Part shown: in pieces, positions 44,882 to 54,496 of the stretch
Numbering within the stretch: the stretch's first letter is position 1
Layout: each line of letters starts with the position of its first letter
Assembly: GCA_964398655.1 (NCBI GenBank)
Contig: CAYNNG010000010.1
Coordinates: 1 to 55,779 of the forward strand
Origin: SFFI01 sp964398655
GTDB taxonomy: Bacteria > Bacillota > Clostridia > Saccharofermentanales > DTU023
Direction of reading: 5' to 3'
Length of the DNA stretch: 55,779 nucleotides
Notes under the pieces: generated by a model
The model's database searches: none
Told to the model about the DNA's origin: nothing
What the model saw: only the letters and a program-made list of their open reading frames with translations
Program-made: the position numbers and the translations under genes

Positions 44882-46639
44882 ATGAAAAAGCAACTCACCA
44901 TCATTGCTCTGGCAGTGACTATGATCTTTTCGCTGCTTCTTGGTATGGCCGCAGTGCCGGTACAAGCAGAAGTAGAAAAGCTGGACTGGACCGGCTACGA
45001 TGAACTCATCGGCCAAATTAAATCCGCAACGGATTTCGTGGAACGCGAAGCTCTCATGCACCAGGCTGAAGACATCCTGATGGATAGTGGAGCCATTGTA
45101 CCTCTCTACTACTATAACGATGTTTACATGGCTAAGCCGGATCTGACGGGTTACTATAGCAACCTCTACGGCTTTAAATATTTCATGTTTTCGGGCAATG
45201 GAGACTCTGACAAAATTCGTCTCTGCCTGGCATCTGAACCCGACAAGCTGGACCCTGCTCTCAACTCCTCTGTAGATGGGGCCTGCCTGGCTGTTAACTC
45301 ATTCTCTGGCTTGTTTGCCTATAACGCTGAAGGCCAAGTTGTACCTGATCTGGTAGATACTTACGAGATGTCTGAAGATGGATTAGTTTACACCTTCACC
45401 CTAAAAGATGACCTCAAGTGGTCAGATGGCGATCCTTTGAATGCCAAAGACTTTGAATACTCCTGGAAACGCGCAGTTAACTGGATGACCGCAGCCGACT
45501 ATGCCTACATGTTTGACTGCATCGACGGTTACCCCGAAATTGAAGATCCCGAAGCTGAGATCACCGAGGAAAGTGCCAACGCCGCTGCAGACGGCTTAAA
45601 TGTTGTAGCCTCCGAGGATGGCAAGACCTTAACCGTAACTCTTAAGGCTCCGACCCCTTACTTCCTAGACCTCTGTGCTTTCCCCACTTATTACCCCGTA
45701 AAACAAGCAGCTGTAGAAGGTGCTGACGGCTATCGTGATGCCGATGGCAAGATCAAAAACCCCGGTGCCTGGGCGCGTGAAGCAGGTTTTGTGTCCAATG
45801 GCGCTTATGTGCTGACTAGTTGGGACCACAACTCCTCCATGACTTATGAGAAGAACCCCTACTACCACAGAGCGGACGAAGTAAAAATTGAAAAGTTGGA
45901 ATTCATGTTATCTGATGACCAAGCAGTAATTTACTCCGCTTATAACTCTGACGACCTAGACTTTATTGATTCTGTACCTACCGATGAAATTAAGGGCTTG
46001 ATGGAATCCAATAACCCAGAGTTCTATATCGTCGACAACTTGGGCACTTATTTTGTAATCTTCAACGTCAAATCGCCCTTGTTCGACGGCAAAACTGTAG
46101 AGCAAGCTAAAAACATGCGCAAGGCCGTCACCCTGCTCATTGACCGTCAATTCATCGTTGATACCATTACTCAGACCGGGCAAAAGATAGCCAACACCTT
46201 TATTCCCGAAGGCATGGCCGATGGCCATGGCGGTGTCTTCAAAGAAAATGATGAAGACTATACCTATCCAGTAGAAGATGAAGTTGGCTATTTCACCCTA
46301 GAGCCTGATGTAGAAGGCGCTATTGAACTCTTGAAAGCCGCAGGTTACGAATTCGAAGGCGAAATGCTGTCTCAAGATACACCCTTGAAGATTCGCTACC
46401 TCTTGAACAAGAGTGAAGCCCACGAAAAGGTGGCTGAGTCAATTCAGCAAGACCTGGCTGTTATAGGCATTGAAATGGAAATCGACGTTATGGACTGGGC
46501 CACAGTTCTGAATGAACGTAAAGCTGGTAACTATGACGTAGCCCGCCATGGTTGGATTGCTGACTTCAACGACCCCATCAACATGCTAGAAATGTGGTCC
46601 ACAGACTCTGGCAACAACGATGCTCAGTTTGGCCGTTAA
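44882..46639 (+). CDS. Circularly permuted oligopeptide-binding protein OppA
   Basis: SBP family 5 peptide-binding protein, 585 aa, start chosen at ATG 44882 with GGAGGAAAAC upstream. After a signal peptide (1-29, cleavage after VQA) residues 35-103 (YDELIGQIKS, REALMHQAEDILM, AIVPLYYYNDVYMAKPDL) are the segment that ends a normal OppA. The usual mature N-terminus (KIRLCLASEPDKLDPALNSS) begins only at about 111 and the chain stops at DFNDPINMLEMWSTDSGNN, just where that segment should follow. The fold is thus permuted, not truncated. There is no lipobox cysteine, unlike MetQ. Last gene of the opp operon. Confidence 0.88.
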   Translation: MKKQLTIIALAVTMIFSLLLGMAAVPVQAEVEKLDWTGYDELIGQIKSATDFVEREALMHQAEDILMDSGAIVPLYYYNDVYMAKPDLTGYYSNLYGFKYFMFSGNGDSDKIRLCLASEPDKLDPALNSSVDGACLAVNSFSGLFAYNAEGQVVPDLVDTYEMSEDGLVYTFTLKDDLKWSDGDPLNAKDFEYSWKRAVNWMTAADYAYMFDCIDGYPEIEDPEAEITEESANAAADGLNVVASEDGKTLTVTLKAPTPYFLDLCAFPTYYPVKQAAVEGADGYRDADGKIKNPGAWAREAGFVSNGAYVLTSWDHNSSMTYEKNPYYHRADEVKIEKLEFMLSDDQAVIYSAYNSDDLDFIDSVPTDEIKGLMESNNPEFYIVDNLGTYFVIFNVKSPLFDGKTVEQAKNMRKAVTLLIDRQFIVDTITQTGQKIANTFIPEGMADGHGGVFKENDEDYTYPVEDEVGYFTLEPDVEGAIELLKAAGYEFEGEMLSQDTPLKIRYLLNKSEAHEKVAESIQQDLAVIGIEMEIDVMDWATVLNERKAGNYDVARHGWIADFNDPINMLEMWSTDSGNNDAQFGR

Positions 46640-46676
46640 GCGACCAGCAAAAATTTCACCTAGTTCTTACTTGGCT

Positions 46677-46712
46677 AGGGGGCCCCGTAACCAGGGGCCT
46701 CCTTTATTTTTT
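46677..46712 (+). terminator. terminator of the opp operon
   Basis: AGGGGGCCCC (46677-46686) pairs with GGGGCCTCCT (46694-46703) over 10 bp with one G-T pair, followed by TTATTTTTT. Confidence 0.9.
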
Positions 46713-46739
46713 GAGAAGCCTATGTGTTAAAATAGGCCT

Positions 46740-48302
46740 ATGTCAAATTACCAAGTTCAAAGAGTTGATTATCTTAATCAAGAAGCCTATAAAACTGATT
46801 TTCGCCTCTGGCTGCAAGACTATGAATTGAGCCAGGGACAGGGTTTGCGTTATTTTATCCAAACCTTTGGCTGCCAGCAAAATGAGGCAGACAGTGAAAG
46901 AATACGCGGTATTTTAGAGGATCTAGGGCTAGAGGCAGGGCAGGGCTACGAAGATGCTGACCTGGTCCTAATTAATACCTGTTCCATTAGGGAAAATGCA
47001 GACCAGCGCCTTTTTGGCCACCTGGGCGAACTGAAAGCCTTGAGGACTAAACGCCCTCAGCTCAAGGTAGCGGTGTGTGGCTGTCTGCCTACACAGGAGG
47101 AGCAAAACGCCAAGATACGTGAGTCTTTCTCCTTTGTTAACCTGCTCATGGGCCCTCAGGACATCCAGCGTCTGCCAGAGCTCCTTTTAGCCATTTTTCG
47201 TGATCAAAAGAAGCTGAATGCGGTTAGCAAAGACAACGTCGTGGCTGAAGGGCTGCCGGTCATCCGTGAGCGGAAATTCCGCGCTTTAGTTTCTATCATG
47301 TACGGCTGCAATAATTTCTGCTCTTATTGCATGGTGCCTTCCGCCCGTGAACGCGAGCGTTCACGTTTAGCCTCAGATATTTTGGCAGAATGTAGGGAAG
47401 TGGCGGCCCAGGGTATCCCGGAAGTTATGCTCTTGGGCCAAAATGTTAATGCTTGGGGCTTTGACCTCTTTGCTCCCGAAAAACGGGAACTCCGCCCTTT
47501 AAGTTACAGCAATCAAGAGCTGGCTAAGCTAGAGGCCTTGAGAGCCGGTAAGCTCGGCGCTGAGGAGGTTTTAAGCTTTCCGCAATTGCTGGCCGCTATT
47601 AGCTCTATCCCGGGAATTAAATCCATACGCTATATGTCACCTCATCCGCGAGACTTTGCAGGTGAGATGCTGGCCGCTTTAAAAGTTGTTTCGGAAATTG
47701 CTAACCATGTGCATCTGCCGGTGCAATCAGGTTCTGATCATGTGCTCAAGGATATGAACCGGCACTATGACCGAAACCGTTATCTAGCGATTGTGGAAGG
47801 CATACGCCAAGTTAGGCCGGGAGTCTCCATTAGCACCGATATCATGGTGGGCTTCCCCGGGGAGAGCGAGGCAGACTTTGAAGCCACCTTGGACCTGGTG
47901 GAGCAGGCCAAATTTTCCTCGGCTTTTAGCTTTATTTACTCACCACGTCCCGGAACACGTGCTGCAGCCTGGCCTCAGGTGCCTAGTGAAGTCCAGCATA
48001 AACGCTTTGACCGTCTCCTGGAAGTACTAAACCGTTTATCTCTGGCCGAACACCAGGCAATCTTAGGCACAGAAAGGCTAGTGCTTCTAGAAGGCGTATC
48101 TAAGGGAGACCCTATGGTATTGACCGGACGCGATTCTGAGTTCCATTTGATTAATGTTAACCTTCCAGCGAATTTGGACCTGCCTCCAGCAGCTTATGCC
48201 GCTGAAGGTCAACTGAGCCAGGATTATTTCGAAGGACGATTTGTTCCTGTGCGGATCAGCCTGGCCAAGACTTTTTCCTTGGAGGCTGAACTCCTTGCCT
48301 GA
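46740..48302 (+). CDS. miaB: tRNA methylthiotransferase MiaB
   Basis: Radical-SAM enzyme that adds the methylthio group to i6A37 of tRNA. The 520-residue protein has the UPF0004 cysteines (TFGCQQNEAD, INTCSIREN, VCGCLPT), the radical-SAM CxxxCxxC in YGCNNFCSYCMVP (about 188-198) and a C-terminal TRAM domain. An insert of about 40 residues (LFAPEKRELRPLSYS...) sits between VNAWG and FPQLL. No clear ribosome site precedes ATG 46740; a TAAAAT -10 box (46728-46733) would start RNA at or next to the ATG. MiaA, four genes on, makes its substrate. Confidence 0.94.
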   Translation: MSNYQVQRVDYLNQEAYKTDFRLWLQDYELSQGQGLRYFIQTFGCQQNEADSERIRGILEDLGLEAGQGYEDADLVLINTCSIRENADQRLFGHLGELKALRTKRPQLKVAVCGCLPTQEEQNAKIRESFSFVNLLMGPQDIQRLPELLLAIFRDQKKLNAVSKDNVVAEGLPVIRERKFRALVSIMYGCNNFCSYCMVPSARERERSRLASDILAECREVAAQGIPEVMLLGQNVNAWGFDLFAPEKRELRPLSYSNQELAKLEALRAGKLGAEEVLSFPQLLAAISSIPGIKSIRYMSPHPRDFAGEMLAALKVVSEIANHVHLPVQSGSDHVLKDMNRHYDRNRYLAIVEGIRQVRPGVSISTDIMVGFPGESEADFEATLDLVEQAKFSSAFSFIYSPRPGTRAAAWPQVPSEVQHKRFDRLLEVLNRLSLAEHQAILGTERLVLLEGVSKGDPMVLTGRDSEFHLINVNLPANLDLPPAAYAAEGQLSQDYFEGRFVPVRISLAKTFSLEAELLA

Positions 48303-50940
48303 AGATAAGCTGCTCACCTATGACCAAATAGATCGTAAGGCCATCACGCCCATGATGGAGCAATACCTGGCTCTTAAAGCAGGCCAGCAGGATGCCTACC
48401 TGTTTTTCCGCTTGGGTGACTTTTACGAGCTCTTTTTTGATGATGCTATTGAAGTTTCAAAAATTTTGGGCCTAGCCCTCACGGGCAGAGATTGTGGCCT
48501 TGCGACCCGAGCACCCATGTGTGGTATACCCTACCACGCAGCAGAATCCTATATAGCCAGGCTCCTGGAAAGAGGGCACAAGGTTGCCATCGCAGAGCAG
48601 GTTGAAGATCCTAAAGAAGCTACAGGTCTAGTAGAAAGGCAGATCATCCGCGTAGTTAGCCCCGGGACCATCATTGATCCCGACCAGCTGGATGCCCTTA
48701 GTTATTCCTATATTGCCTGTGTCTACCAGCAAGAGTCTTACTATGGCTTAGCCTACGCAGATATCTCAGCCTCAAGGTTTGCTAACAGTAATATTATTTT
48801 TGGGCAGACCCAGCATAAGCTGCTGGATGAGCTGAGCCGGATTAGGCCGCAAGAAATTGTTTGCAATTCTGAATTTTTCTACTCGGAGACCTGTGCCAAC
48901 TATCTGGCCACTAAGCAGGTTAGCTTATCTTGCCTTGACGCGGAGGCATTTGGCCCCAGGGCCAGGCAAAAGTACCAAGTGGAAGCGGGAGAAGAAGCTG
49001 ACTTAGCTGCCAGCGCCCTCACAGGTTTATTAAGCTATCTGGCTGACCAAGCCTTTGTTTTGCCTGAGCCCTTACCGCCTGTTGAAAGCTACCAACTAGA
49101 AGCCTATATGGTCCTAGACCGCACTGCCCGCAGGCATTTAGAAATTACGGAGACCATCAGGACCAGAGAACGCCGAGGCAGTCTGCTTTGGGCATTGGAT
49201 AATTGTGAGACCAGCATGGGTTCTCGCCTCTTGCAGTCTTTTCTTAGTCAGCCCCTGCTCAATATTAAAGAAATTGAATGGCGTCAAGCCTGTATTCAAG
49301 CCTTTAAGGATGACTTCGTATTACGCTCAGAAGTGCGCAAAGTCTTGGCAGGGGTATACGACTTGGAAAGGTTGGCAGGGCGTTTAGCCTTGGCCTCAGC
49401 TAATCCTAGAGATGTCTACGCGGTGGGTAGAATTCAGGCTAAAATCCCGGAACTCCAAAAGCTCCTGAAACAGCTTAAGGATCCTAACCTAGATGCTCTT
49501 GCGGATAAACTAGACCCCCTAACGGAGATCAGTCAGGAAATCCTGACCAAAATGCGAGAAGATCTCCCTATCCGACTCAACGAAGGGGGAATTTTCCTTG
49601 AGGGTGCAGACCCTAATTTAGATGAATTGCGCCAAGCTGCCCAGCATGGCTCTGATTGGCTGCTAGATTTCGAGAATTCTGAACGCGAACGCACGGGCAT
49701 AAAAAATCTGAGACTTAAATACAACCGTGTTTTTGGCTATACCATTGAAGTCTCTAAATCTAATTTAGATAGAATACCCGAAGATTATATCCGCCGTCAG
49801 ACCCTAGCTAACTCTGAGCGTTTTTACACGCCAGAGCTCAAAGCCATGGAAGAACGGATACTGGGGGCTGAACAAAAAATACTGAGACTCGAGCAAGAAC
49901 TCTTTCTGGATCTCCGTAACCGCCTGAGTGTGTCTTTGCCAGCTTTACAGCAAAACGCGCAGGTTCTTGCCCTCTTAGACCTCTTCGCCGGTCAGGCAGA
50001 CTTAGCCGCCAAACAAAATTTCTGCCGCCCAAAATTGCTAGACCTTCCGGTTTGGGACATTAAAGCAGGACGACACCCGGTAGTAGAGAAGATTTTAAAA
50101 AAAGGCGAATTTGTGCCTAATGACCTTTATCTTGACCGGGCTGATAAACAACTGATGATCCTTACCGGACCTAATATGGCGGGTAAGTCAACCTATATGC
50201 GCCAAAATGCCCTAATTGTGATCATGGCTCAAGCTGGCCTCTTCGTACCAGCCAGCTCTGCCAGCATCGGCTTGGTGGACCGCATTTTTACCAGGGTAGG
50301 GGCCTCGGACGACCTGGCCAGCGGTCAGTCTACCTTCATGATTGAAATGAATGAAGTCTCACAAATCCTGAGGGAAGCTAGCCCCCGCAGTCTCTTGATT
50401 TTAGACGAGATTGGCCGTGGCACCTCTACTTGGGATGGGCTTTCCATAGCCTGGTCGGTTATAGAACATGTCGCCAATCCAGACTTCTTGGGCTGTCCCT
50501 GCCTGTTTGCTACCCACTATCACGAGTTGACTGAACTTGCCGGTAGCTTACCGGGAGTCTTTAATGCTCATGTAGATATTGTGCGGGACAAGGACCAGCT
50601 GGAATTCCTCCACCAGATCAAATTAGGGGCTTCTGATCATTCCTACGGCATTGAAGTAGCAAAACTGGCTAACGTACCAGATGAAGTAATCAGCCGAGCC
50701 CGAGAGATTCTGCGGATGCTGGAAGAAGAAAACCAGGGCCAACGTCTGAAGATTCGCAAGGCTTCGCAGCCCATGGAAGGCCAGATTGACCTTTTCTCCG
50801 CTGCCCAAGCCTGGCAGGGCGGAGAAGAGCTCATAGACGCCTTGTTAGACCTTGATATTAATATGCTAAGGCCCTTAGATGCCTTGGCTAAGCTCTCAGA
50901 CCTGCAAAATTTAGCTAAAAAGCTTAAGGATAGAAAATGA
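48295..50940 (+). CDS. mutS: DNA mismatch repair protein MutS
   Basis: Mismatch-recognition ATPase. I place the start at TTG 48295 (881 aa) because GGAGG lies 9 nt upstream; it overlaps the miaB stop by 8 nt. Mismatch-binding domain includes FFRLGDFYELF (Phe-x-Glu variant), later core and clamp domains, and the ATPase with Walker A TGPNMAGKST (about 622-631) and LDEIGRGTSTWDG. A tail QGQRLKIRKA onwards carries the dimerisation region. Confidence 0.95.
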   Translation: MPEDKLLTYDQIDRKAITPMMEQYLALKAGQQDAYLFFRLGDFYELFFDDAIEVSKILGLALTGRDCGLATRAPMCGIPYHAAESYIARLLERGHKVAIAEQVEDPKEATGLVERQIIRVVSPGTIIDPDQLDALSYSYIACVYQQESYYGLAYADISASRFANSNIIFGQTQHKLLDELSRIRPQEIVCNSEFFYSETCANYLATKQVSLSCLDAEAFGPRARQKYQVEAGEEADLAASALTGLLSYLADQAFVLPEPLPPVESYQLEAYMVLDRTARRHLEITETIRTRERRGSLLWALDNCETSMGSRLLQSFLSQPLLNIKEIEWRQACIQAFKDDFVLRSEVRKVLAGVYDLERLAGRLALASANPRDVYAVGRIQAKIPELQKLLKQLKDPNLDALADKLDPLTEISQEILTKMREDLPIRLNEGGIFLEGADPNLDELRQAAQHGSDWLLDFENSERERTGIKNLRLKYNRVFGYTIEVSKSNLDRIPEDYIRRQTLANSERFYTPELKAMEERILGAEQKILRLEQELFLDLRNRLSVSLPALQQNAQVLALLDLFAGQADLAAKQNFCRPKLLDLPVWDIKAGRHPVVEKILKKGEFVPNDLYLDRADKQLMILTGPNMAGKSTYMRQNALIVIMAQAGLFVPASSASIGLVDRIFTRVGASDDLASGQSTFMIEMNEVSQILREASPRSLLILDEIGRGTSTWDGLSIAWSVIEHVANPDFLGCPCLFATHYHELTELAGSLPGVFNAHVDIVRDKDQLEFLHQIKLGASDHSYGIEVAKLANVPDEVISRAREILRMLEEENQGQRLKIRKASQPMEGQIDLFSAAQAWQGGEELIDALLDLDINMLRPLDALAKLSDLQNLAKKLKDRK

Positions 50941-52991
50941 TTCATATTCTAGATCAAGTCACCGCGAACGGAATTGCGGCTGGTGAAGTTATTGAAAGGC
51001 CTGCCTCTGTAGTTAAGGAGTTGGTAGAAAACGCCTTGGATGCGGGAGCCAGCCGCCTAGCAATTGAAATAGCCCAAGGCGGGATCAAATTAATCCGCGT
51101 AGCGGATAATGGCTCCGGTATGGAAACTTCAGATGCCAAGCTCGCCTTTGCTCGCCACGCCACTAGTAAAATTCAAAGACTCCAGGACCTAGATACCCTC
51201 TCCTCCATGGGTTTTCGCGGAGAGGCTCTGGCTTCCATCGCCGCGGTTTCACGCGTAAGCCTTTTAACGAGGACTTTAACACAGGAGCAAGGTTATTTTT
51301 TGCAGCTTGAAGCAGGCCAAGTTTTAGAGGAAGGACCCAAAGCCGCTAATATAGGATCAATATTTGAAGTCAGAGATCTATTTTTTAATACTCCTGCCCG
51401 CTATAAATTTCTCAAAAGAGACTCTACCGAAGCAGCCTATGTGCAAGATTTGGTCGAGAAATTCAGCTTCAGCCGGCCCGATATTGCTTTTTCCTTGATG
51501 AAGGATGGGACCCAAAGTTTTATTAGCCCAGGAGATGGCAAGTTACTGTCCGCCATCTATACAGTATGGGGCAGCGAAAGCGCGGAAGCAGCACTTGCTT
51601 TAGACAATGAGTTTGAAGGTATAAGGCTTCAAGGGTATATAAGCAAATCTTCTCATAGCAGAAAAAACCGGTCCAGACAAATTTTTCTGGTAAATGGCCG
51701 CATCATTCATTCGCTCTTGCTGAGGACCGCCATAGACAAGGCTATCCAAGGACATTTTGTCAAAGGGAACTTTCCTGAACTCATTCTAAAGATAGATATG
51801 CCCGCTACTATGGTAGATGTAAATGTTCATCCTCAGAAGACGGAAGTCCGCTTTGCCGATGAGCAGAAAGTTTTCCGTGCAGTTTATCACACCCTGCAAG
51901 CTTGTCTTGCTGCTCATACCGGAATTAAAGATATATCCTCGTCTTCGCAGCTTCCAGATCTCGCAGACGCAACCAGTCCACATAAACAAGCGCCTAAGGG
52001 CTCAGCCCCTAGCATGCAGCCGAGTCTAGAAAGGGAGAACTCGCAGACTATTCCTAGACAAACTCAGCTGCAAATGCAGGACTTAATCACCTCAGCACCA
52101 GATGTGAATGAAAGTAGTGATGAAGTGAGGTCAGAACATGCTAGCTACTCTGAAGATGGCCAGCATCATATCAGTACAAGCGATCAAAGTCGTTATAACC
52201 ACAGTTCTGACCCTGCTTTTCCGTTCTCTAATCAGCTTGCAGATGGCCGTACTAAGGCTAAACCTGAAGAGGCTCTGCAAAATTCTAGCTCTGCCTACCA
52301 AGAACGACTTGCGCCCCAAGAGCAGGCAGCCGTTTTTGCAGAGGCTAAGGCTAACTCTGGTTACCAAGCTGGACTAGACCAGCTAAGACCAGACTTGCAG
52401 GAGTTAGCTTCCGCCAGAATTATCGGACAAGTTTTTAACACCTATCTCTTGTTGGAAGCTGGCGATAACCTTCTCATGATTGACCAACACGCTGCCCATG
52501 AGCGTATTCTCTATGAAAAACTGCGCGCCGAGCGTCAGCAATTCGCTCTTGAAGCTCCTAGTCAAAGCTTGCTCCAGCCCTTGAGCCTAAAATTTAGTCC
52601 CTTGGAAATTACTCATGCCCTTGAGCAAGCAGAGGATATTCGTAGAATGGGCTTTGATTTCGAGGAATTCGGTCAAGATTGTTTGGTCCTGCGGGCCATT
52701 CCCGTGGAGTTTAGCCATGCCGGCCTTAACGCGGAATCTGCCTTTCGCGCGATCGTAGAAGAGGCTGGGCAGCGCCGTTTAGATGAGGAAGAGCGTCTGG
52801 ATGAAATCCTCCATACTACAGCTTGTAAAGCGGCAGTAAAGGCCCATGATATTCTCTCTTTACATGAAATGCAAAAACTCCTGCAAGACCTCTTGCAGTT
52901 AGAAGATCCCTTTCACTGTCCTCATGGCCGTCCTGTGATTCTCCGCTTAGCGGCCACAGACATTGAGAAATTCTTCAATCGTATTGTTTAA
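50937..52991 (+). CDS. mutL: DNA mismatch repair endonuclease MutL
   Basis: GHKL ATPase partner of MutS. The 684-residue protein has VENALDAGA, DNGSGM and FRGEALASI in the N-terminal ATPase; a Ser/Gln-rich linker of about 150 residues (about 345-490); and a C-terminal domain with the nicking-endonuclease motif DQHAAHERILYE (about 515-526) and CPHGRP. So it cuts DNA itself, as in MutH-lacking bacteria. Overlaps mutS by 4 nt (ATGA). Confidence 0.95.
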   Translation: MIHILDQVTANGIAAGEVIERPASVVKELVENALDAGASRLAIEIAQGGIKLIRVADNGSGMETSDAKLAFARHATSKIQRLQDLDTLSSMGFRGEALASIAAVSRVSLLTRTLTQEQGYFLQLEAGQVLEEGPKAANIGSIFEVRDLFFNTPARYKFLKRDSTEAAYVQDLVEKFSFSRPDIAFSLMKDGTQSFISPGDGKLLSAIYTVWGSESAEAALALDNEFEGIRLQGYISKSSHSRKNRSRQIFLVNGRIIHSLLLRTAIDKAIQGHFVKGNFPELILKIDMPATMVDVNVHPQKTEVRFADEQKVFRAVYHTLQACLAAHTGIKDISSSSQLPDLADATSPHKQAPKGSAPSMQPSLERENSQTIPRQTQLQMQDLITSAPDVNESSDEVRSEHASYSEDGQHHISTSDQSRYNHSSDPAFPFSNQLADGRTKAKPEEALQNSSSAYQERLAPQEQAAVFAEAKANSGYQAGLDQLRPDLQELASARIIGQVFNTYLLLEAGDNLLMIDQHAAHERILYEKLRAERQQFALEAPSQSLLQPLSLKFSPLEITHALEQAEDIRRMGFDFEEFGQDCLVLRAIPVEFSHAGLNAESAFRAIVEEAGQRRLDEEERLDEILHTTACKAAVKAHDILSLHEMQKLLQDLLQLEDPFHCPHGRPVILRLAATDIEKFFNRIV

Positions 52992-53017
52992 GTCCTAGGA
53001 ATAGAGAGTCAGGAACT

Positions 53018-53977
53018 ATGCCTAACTACCTCCGCAACGCCCCCGTACTTGTTTTAACCGGCCCCACTGCCTCGGGGAAATCTGGTTTGGCCATACGCTT
53101 AGCCCAGGCCTTAGAGGGGGAAATTATCTCTGCCGACTCCATGCAGATCTACCGCGGACTAGACATTGGTACGGCCAAGGTTGACGGTTCTGAACAAGGC
53201 GGAATAGTCCACCATTTATATGATATTCGCAATCCTTTGGACCGGTATTCTGTTGCTGACTTTGTCGAAGAAAGTACACAGATAATATGTGAAGTTGTGG
53301 ACCGCGGTAAGCAGCCCATAATTTGCGGAGGTACCGGACAATTCGTCTCAGCTCTGGTGGATGGTCTGCAGTTTATCAATGAAGATTTTGACCCTGAGCT
53401 TAGAGCCCTCTTAACTCGGCATATTGCCCACTGGGGAAGCATTGCTGCCCACGAGAGGCTCAGCAATCTGGACCCTGATTCCGGCCAGCGCATTGAAAAA
53501 ACCGACCTCAAACGCATCGTACGCTTTTTTGAAGTCTATTGTAAGACAGGCTTAACTAGCTCTGAGGTTTATCGCTATTCCCGTGAAAAGGGGCCAGACT
53601 TTCCTTTCGTTAATTATGTCCTGTGGCCAGACCGGCAGGTACTCTATGCGAGAATTGAGCAAAGAGTGGAAAACATGTTTAAGCAGGGGATAGTTGAAGA
53701 ACTGATGCAGGTCCTGGACCGTTATCCCGACTTTCCCAATTCTCAGGCTTTTCAAGCAATTGCTTATAAAGAAATTTACTCCTACCTGCAGGGAGAGGAA
53801 AGCAGGGAAGAGGCTATGGCAAACTTGGCCCAAGCCAGTAGACGCTATGCCAAACGTCAACTCACCTATTTCCGCCAGCGTGAAGATTTTCTCAAAATTA
53901 CAGAACTTGATCCGGACAAAGCCTACCAAAAAATCTTAGAAGATTTCAAAGCTCAAAGTGCACAAGCAAGCAAATAA
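53018..53977 (+). CDS. miaA: tRNA dimethylallyltransferase MiaA
   Basis: Prenylates A37 of tRNA, giving i6A, the substrate of MiaB. The 319-residue protein has the P-loop GPTASGKS (15-22), SADSMQIYRGLDIGTAK and the substrate blocks HLYDIRNPLD and GGTGQFVSAL. Lies 26 nt after mutL, completing miaB-mutS-mutL-miaA. Confidence 0.95.
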   Translation: MPNYLRNAPVLVLTGPTASGKSGLAIRLAQALEGEIISADSMQIYRGLDIGTAKVDGSEQGGIVHHLYDIRNPLDRYSVADFVEESTQIICEVVDRGKQPIICGGTGQFVSALVDGLQFINEDFDPELRALLTRHIAHWGSIAAHERLSNLDPDSGQRIEKTDLKRIVRFFEVYCKTGLTSSEVYRYSREKGPDFPFVNYVLWPDRQVLYARIEQRVENMFKQGIVEELMQVLDRYPDFPNSQAFQAIAYKEIYSYLQGEESREEAMANLAQASRRYAKRQLTYFRQREDFLKITELDPDKAYQKILEDFKAQSAQASK

Positions 53978-54015
53978 CAGGCAATCTGCTAATTACCCTG
54001 ACAGGAGGAGTCAAG

Positions 54016-54333
54016 ATGGATACACAGAAACAACAAGAGACCCTAGAACGGATTAAAACAATGGAAGACAAGTCCCAGGGACTAGATGAAAGCCTGGGGA
54101 CTCTAGCTAGAGCTTTAACTCAGGTCCAAAACCAGCTGCCAGCGTATCAGGAGCTCAATGATTATTATTATAGCGAGAACTGGGAACATGACCGAGCATT
54201 CTCGGACAGCCCTGCTTTCCCTCAGGACATAACTTGTGGCGTCTTAAGTGAAGATCAAATCTACAACCTGTTGGGAGACGCCCACAGCGCTGCCTTACAA
54301 ATGCTGGAGATCGCCTTAACCTTGCTCAAGTAG
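54016..54333 (+). CDS. DUF4298 protein
   Basis: 105-residue, largely helical, acidic protein resembling the DUF4298 family. ELNDYYYSENWEHDR and GVLSEDQIYNLL are family-like blocks. GGAGGAG precedes the ATG. Function unknown; probably on the miaA transcript. Confidence 0.7.
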   Translation: MDTQKQQETLERIKTMEDKSQGLDESLGTLARALTQVQNQLPAYQELNDYYYSENWEHDRAFSDSPAFPQDITCGVLSEDQIYNLLGDAHSAALQMLEIALTLLK

Positions 54334-54400
54334 GACCAGCTTTTTTCTCTTTGAACTAATTCGACAAAATACCTGGATTTCCCAAAATTCACTCCAGTTT

Positions 54401-54422
54401 CTTACTTTATGCTAGAAGTAAG
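54401..54422 (+). promoter_or_regulatory. inverted repeat over a -10-like element upstream of hfq
   Basis: CTTACTT (54401-54407) and AAGTAAG (54416-54422) are perfect 7-bp arms around TATGCTAG. The TATGCT could be a -10 box, in which case the repeat would be an operator. No good -35 is seen. The rest of 54334-54496 shows no gene. Confidence 0.35.
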
Positions 54423-54496
54423 CATACAGATAGCCACTTTAATTTCCTTGGGAAAGTTAGGGTGAGTTTAATGATTAGTTGTGAAGGAGTATAGAG

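Noticed and set aside
44882..46639. oppA as a truncated pseudogene
   Set aside because: The missing C-terminal segment is found intact at the N-terminus in the same frame, and the gene has proper start, stop and terminator.
52131..52377. Pair of complementary open frames in the mutL linker
   Set aside because: The linker is low-complexity and variable, which leaves frames open by chance; no start signals.
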